DNA of 5,673 bases from an uncultured Acetatifactor sp. (GTDB lineage: Bacteria > Bacillota > Clostridia > Lachnospirales > Lachnospiraceae), in the NCBI GenBank assembly GCA_910586435.1, contig CAJUGT010000192.1, positions 1 through 5,673 of the forward strand, in the 5' to 3' direction. Below, in pieces: positions 5,011-5,673 of this stretch (position 1 is its first letter; each line of letters begins with the position of its first letter). Position numbers and translations under genes: made by a program. The notes beneath the pieces are model-generated. The model did no database searches. It saw only the letters and a list, made by a program, of their open reading frames with translations, and was not told the DNA's origin.

Positions 5011-5607
5011 TTATTTGCGGCCTGGTTTCCAGTTCATTCCCCAGCCAAAAGCCCGGTCCAATTCCTCATGTCCTCTGAAAAACCGAATGATTTTTTCCAC
5101 ACTGAATGTCTCATTGTCACGATTTTCAAAAAGAACCAGCCCACACATAATATCCTTGGAGTTGAACTCATCCATGCGAACCACAATGTCCTCTGCGCCG
5201 GGATATTTAATGGTAACTACCGCATCCGCCTGTTTCCAGTTGGCAATTCCTTCATAAATAAAGGTATATACAAGAATTCTCTTAATTTCAGCAATCTGAT
5301 TGCCATTGATTCTGAGATTCTCCCCTGCCGCTGCGGCACCGGTTCTGTCATCGCCGTCCAACGCAATAAAGGGCGGATATTGAAGTGACCCAAAGGCATT
5401 GCCGAGAGCCTGAACCGCGCCCTTTCTGCCATCATTCATCTCAAACAAGCATCCCAAATCCAAATCAATTCCACCACCGCTAAGCAGACCTGACAGAAAT
5501 CCCTTTTTACCAGAATTCCAGTTCAGATTCACTAAAATTTCACCCAGGCCACCCGATGTCTTTTTTGTAAGATTCACCTTTTGGCCTTTTTGTAAACTGA
5601 TTGCCAT
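5011..5607 (-). CDS. TerA-like protein of the TerD superfamily
   Basis: This 198-residue soluble protein opens with SLQKGQKVNLTK (4-15), the same start as the neighbouring TerD. It then follows the TerA branch: GIDLDLGC (46-53), VQALGNAFGSL (65-75), the acidic DGDDRTG (84-90) and GENL (95-98) that stand where TerD has its calcium loop, EIKRILVYTFIYEG (107-120), FRGHEELDRAFGWGMNW (177-193) and a basic tail. The RAFGWGM-type ending is typical of TerA. Enteric plasmid TerA is, as I recall, about twice as long, so this would be a single-domain form. Its role in the Ter stress response is not known in detail. The start at 5607 is chosen because AGGAG lies 8 nt upstream and the protein then begins exactly like TerD. 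The frame stays open to the right edge of the window, but the upstream residues do not look like this family. It probably arose by duplication of an ancestral terD-type gene and is likely co-transcribed with genes beyond the right edge. Confidence 0.9.
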   Translation of the reverse strand: MAISLQKGQKVNLTKKTSGGLGEILVNLNWNSGKKGFLSGLLSGGGIDLDLGCLFEMNDGRKGAVQALGNAFGSLQYPPFIALDGDDRTGAAAAGENLRINGNQIAEIKRILVYTFIYEGIANWKQADAVVTIKYPGAEDIVVRMDEFNSKDIMCGLVLFENRDNETFSVEKIIRFFRGHEELDRAFGWGMNWKPGRK

Positions 5608-5673
5608 GTTTTTTCTCCTATTCCAGTGCCGTCTCTTCACTACGATGCCCCTGACTGGGAAGAAATCTTCAGC
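5608..5673 (-). other. Leader of the TerA-like gene, possibly the end of an upstream gene
   Basis: The minus strand shows no promoter or terminator in these 66 bases. One frame is open from the right edge for ten codons (reading LKISSQSGAS) to TAG at 5642-5640, which leaves a 32-nt gap to the ATG at 5607. That is normal operon spacing, so an upstream co-directional gene may end here. The frame of the TerA-like gene is also open to the edge. There is too little sequence to identify a product. Confidence 0.3.

Noticed and set aside
5608..5640. 11-codon N-terminal extension of the TerA-like protein from a GTG
   Set aside because: The ATG at 5607 has AGGAG at proper spacing, and the resulting N-terminus matches the neighbouring TerD.

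Overview
The window looks like chromosomal DNA of a low-to-moderate G+C Firmicute, most likely a clostridium of the Lachnospiraceae type. This is inferred from strong GGAGG-type ribosome binding sites a few bases before ATG, from the gene families present, and from A+T-rich intergenic DNA. No rRNA, tRNA, CRISPR array or transposase gene was seen, so the taxonomic call is an inference only.

Layout. Positions 1-411 hold no convincing gene. They contain a 114-nt imperfect hairpin (60-173), a 21-bp near-palindrome (284-304), and then a promoter (334-362) whose predicted transcription start touches an 18-bp perfect palindrome (370-387). This promoter reads into a plus-strand regulator (412-1149) with a Cro/CI-type helix-turn-helix and a GyrI-like effector-binding domain. 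The regulator meets a large minus-strand gene tail to tail across an 11-bp-stem hairpin (1187-1226) that can end transcription from both sides.

Minus strand, read from the right edge leftwards: a TerA-like protein of the TerD superfamily (5607-5011), a 365-nt gap packed with potential RNA structure (5010-4646), a canonical TerD protein with the calcium-site motif (4645-4058), and a PMCA-type calcium-transporting P-type ATPase of 885 residues (3930-1273). The 127 bp before the ATPase hold candidate promoters, an 18-nt-spaced direct repeat, and an 8-bp hairpin directly against the ribosome binding site.

How the genes may work together. TerD-family domains bind calcium and belong to the Ter stress-response system. 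An adjacent co-directional Ca2+ export pump suggests a small calcium-handling stress module, but co-transcription is unproven. The regulator faces the other way and is probably autonomous. The features that ordinary annotation explains least are the two long imperfect hairpins (60-173 and 4688-4799) and the wider structured gap between the two ter genes. They could be dispersed palindromic repeats (MITE- or REP-like) or structured RNA. Copy number in the genome would decide.
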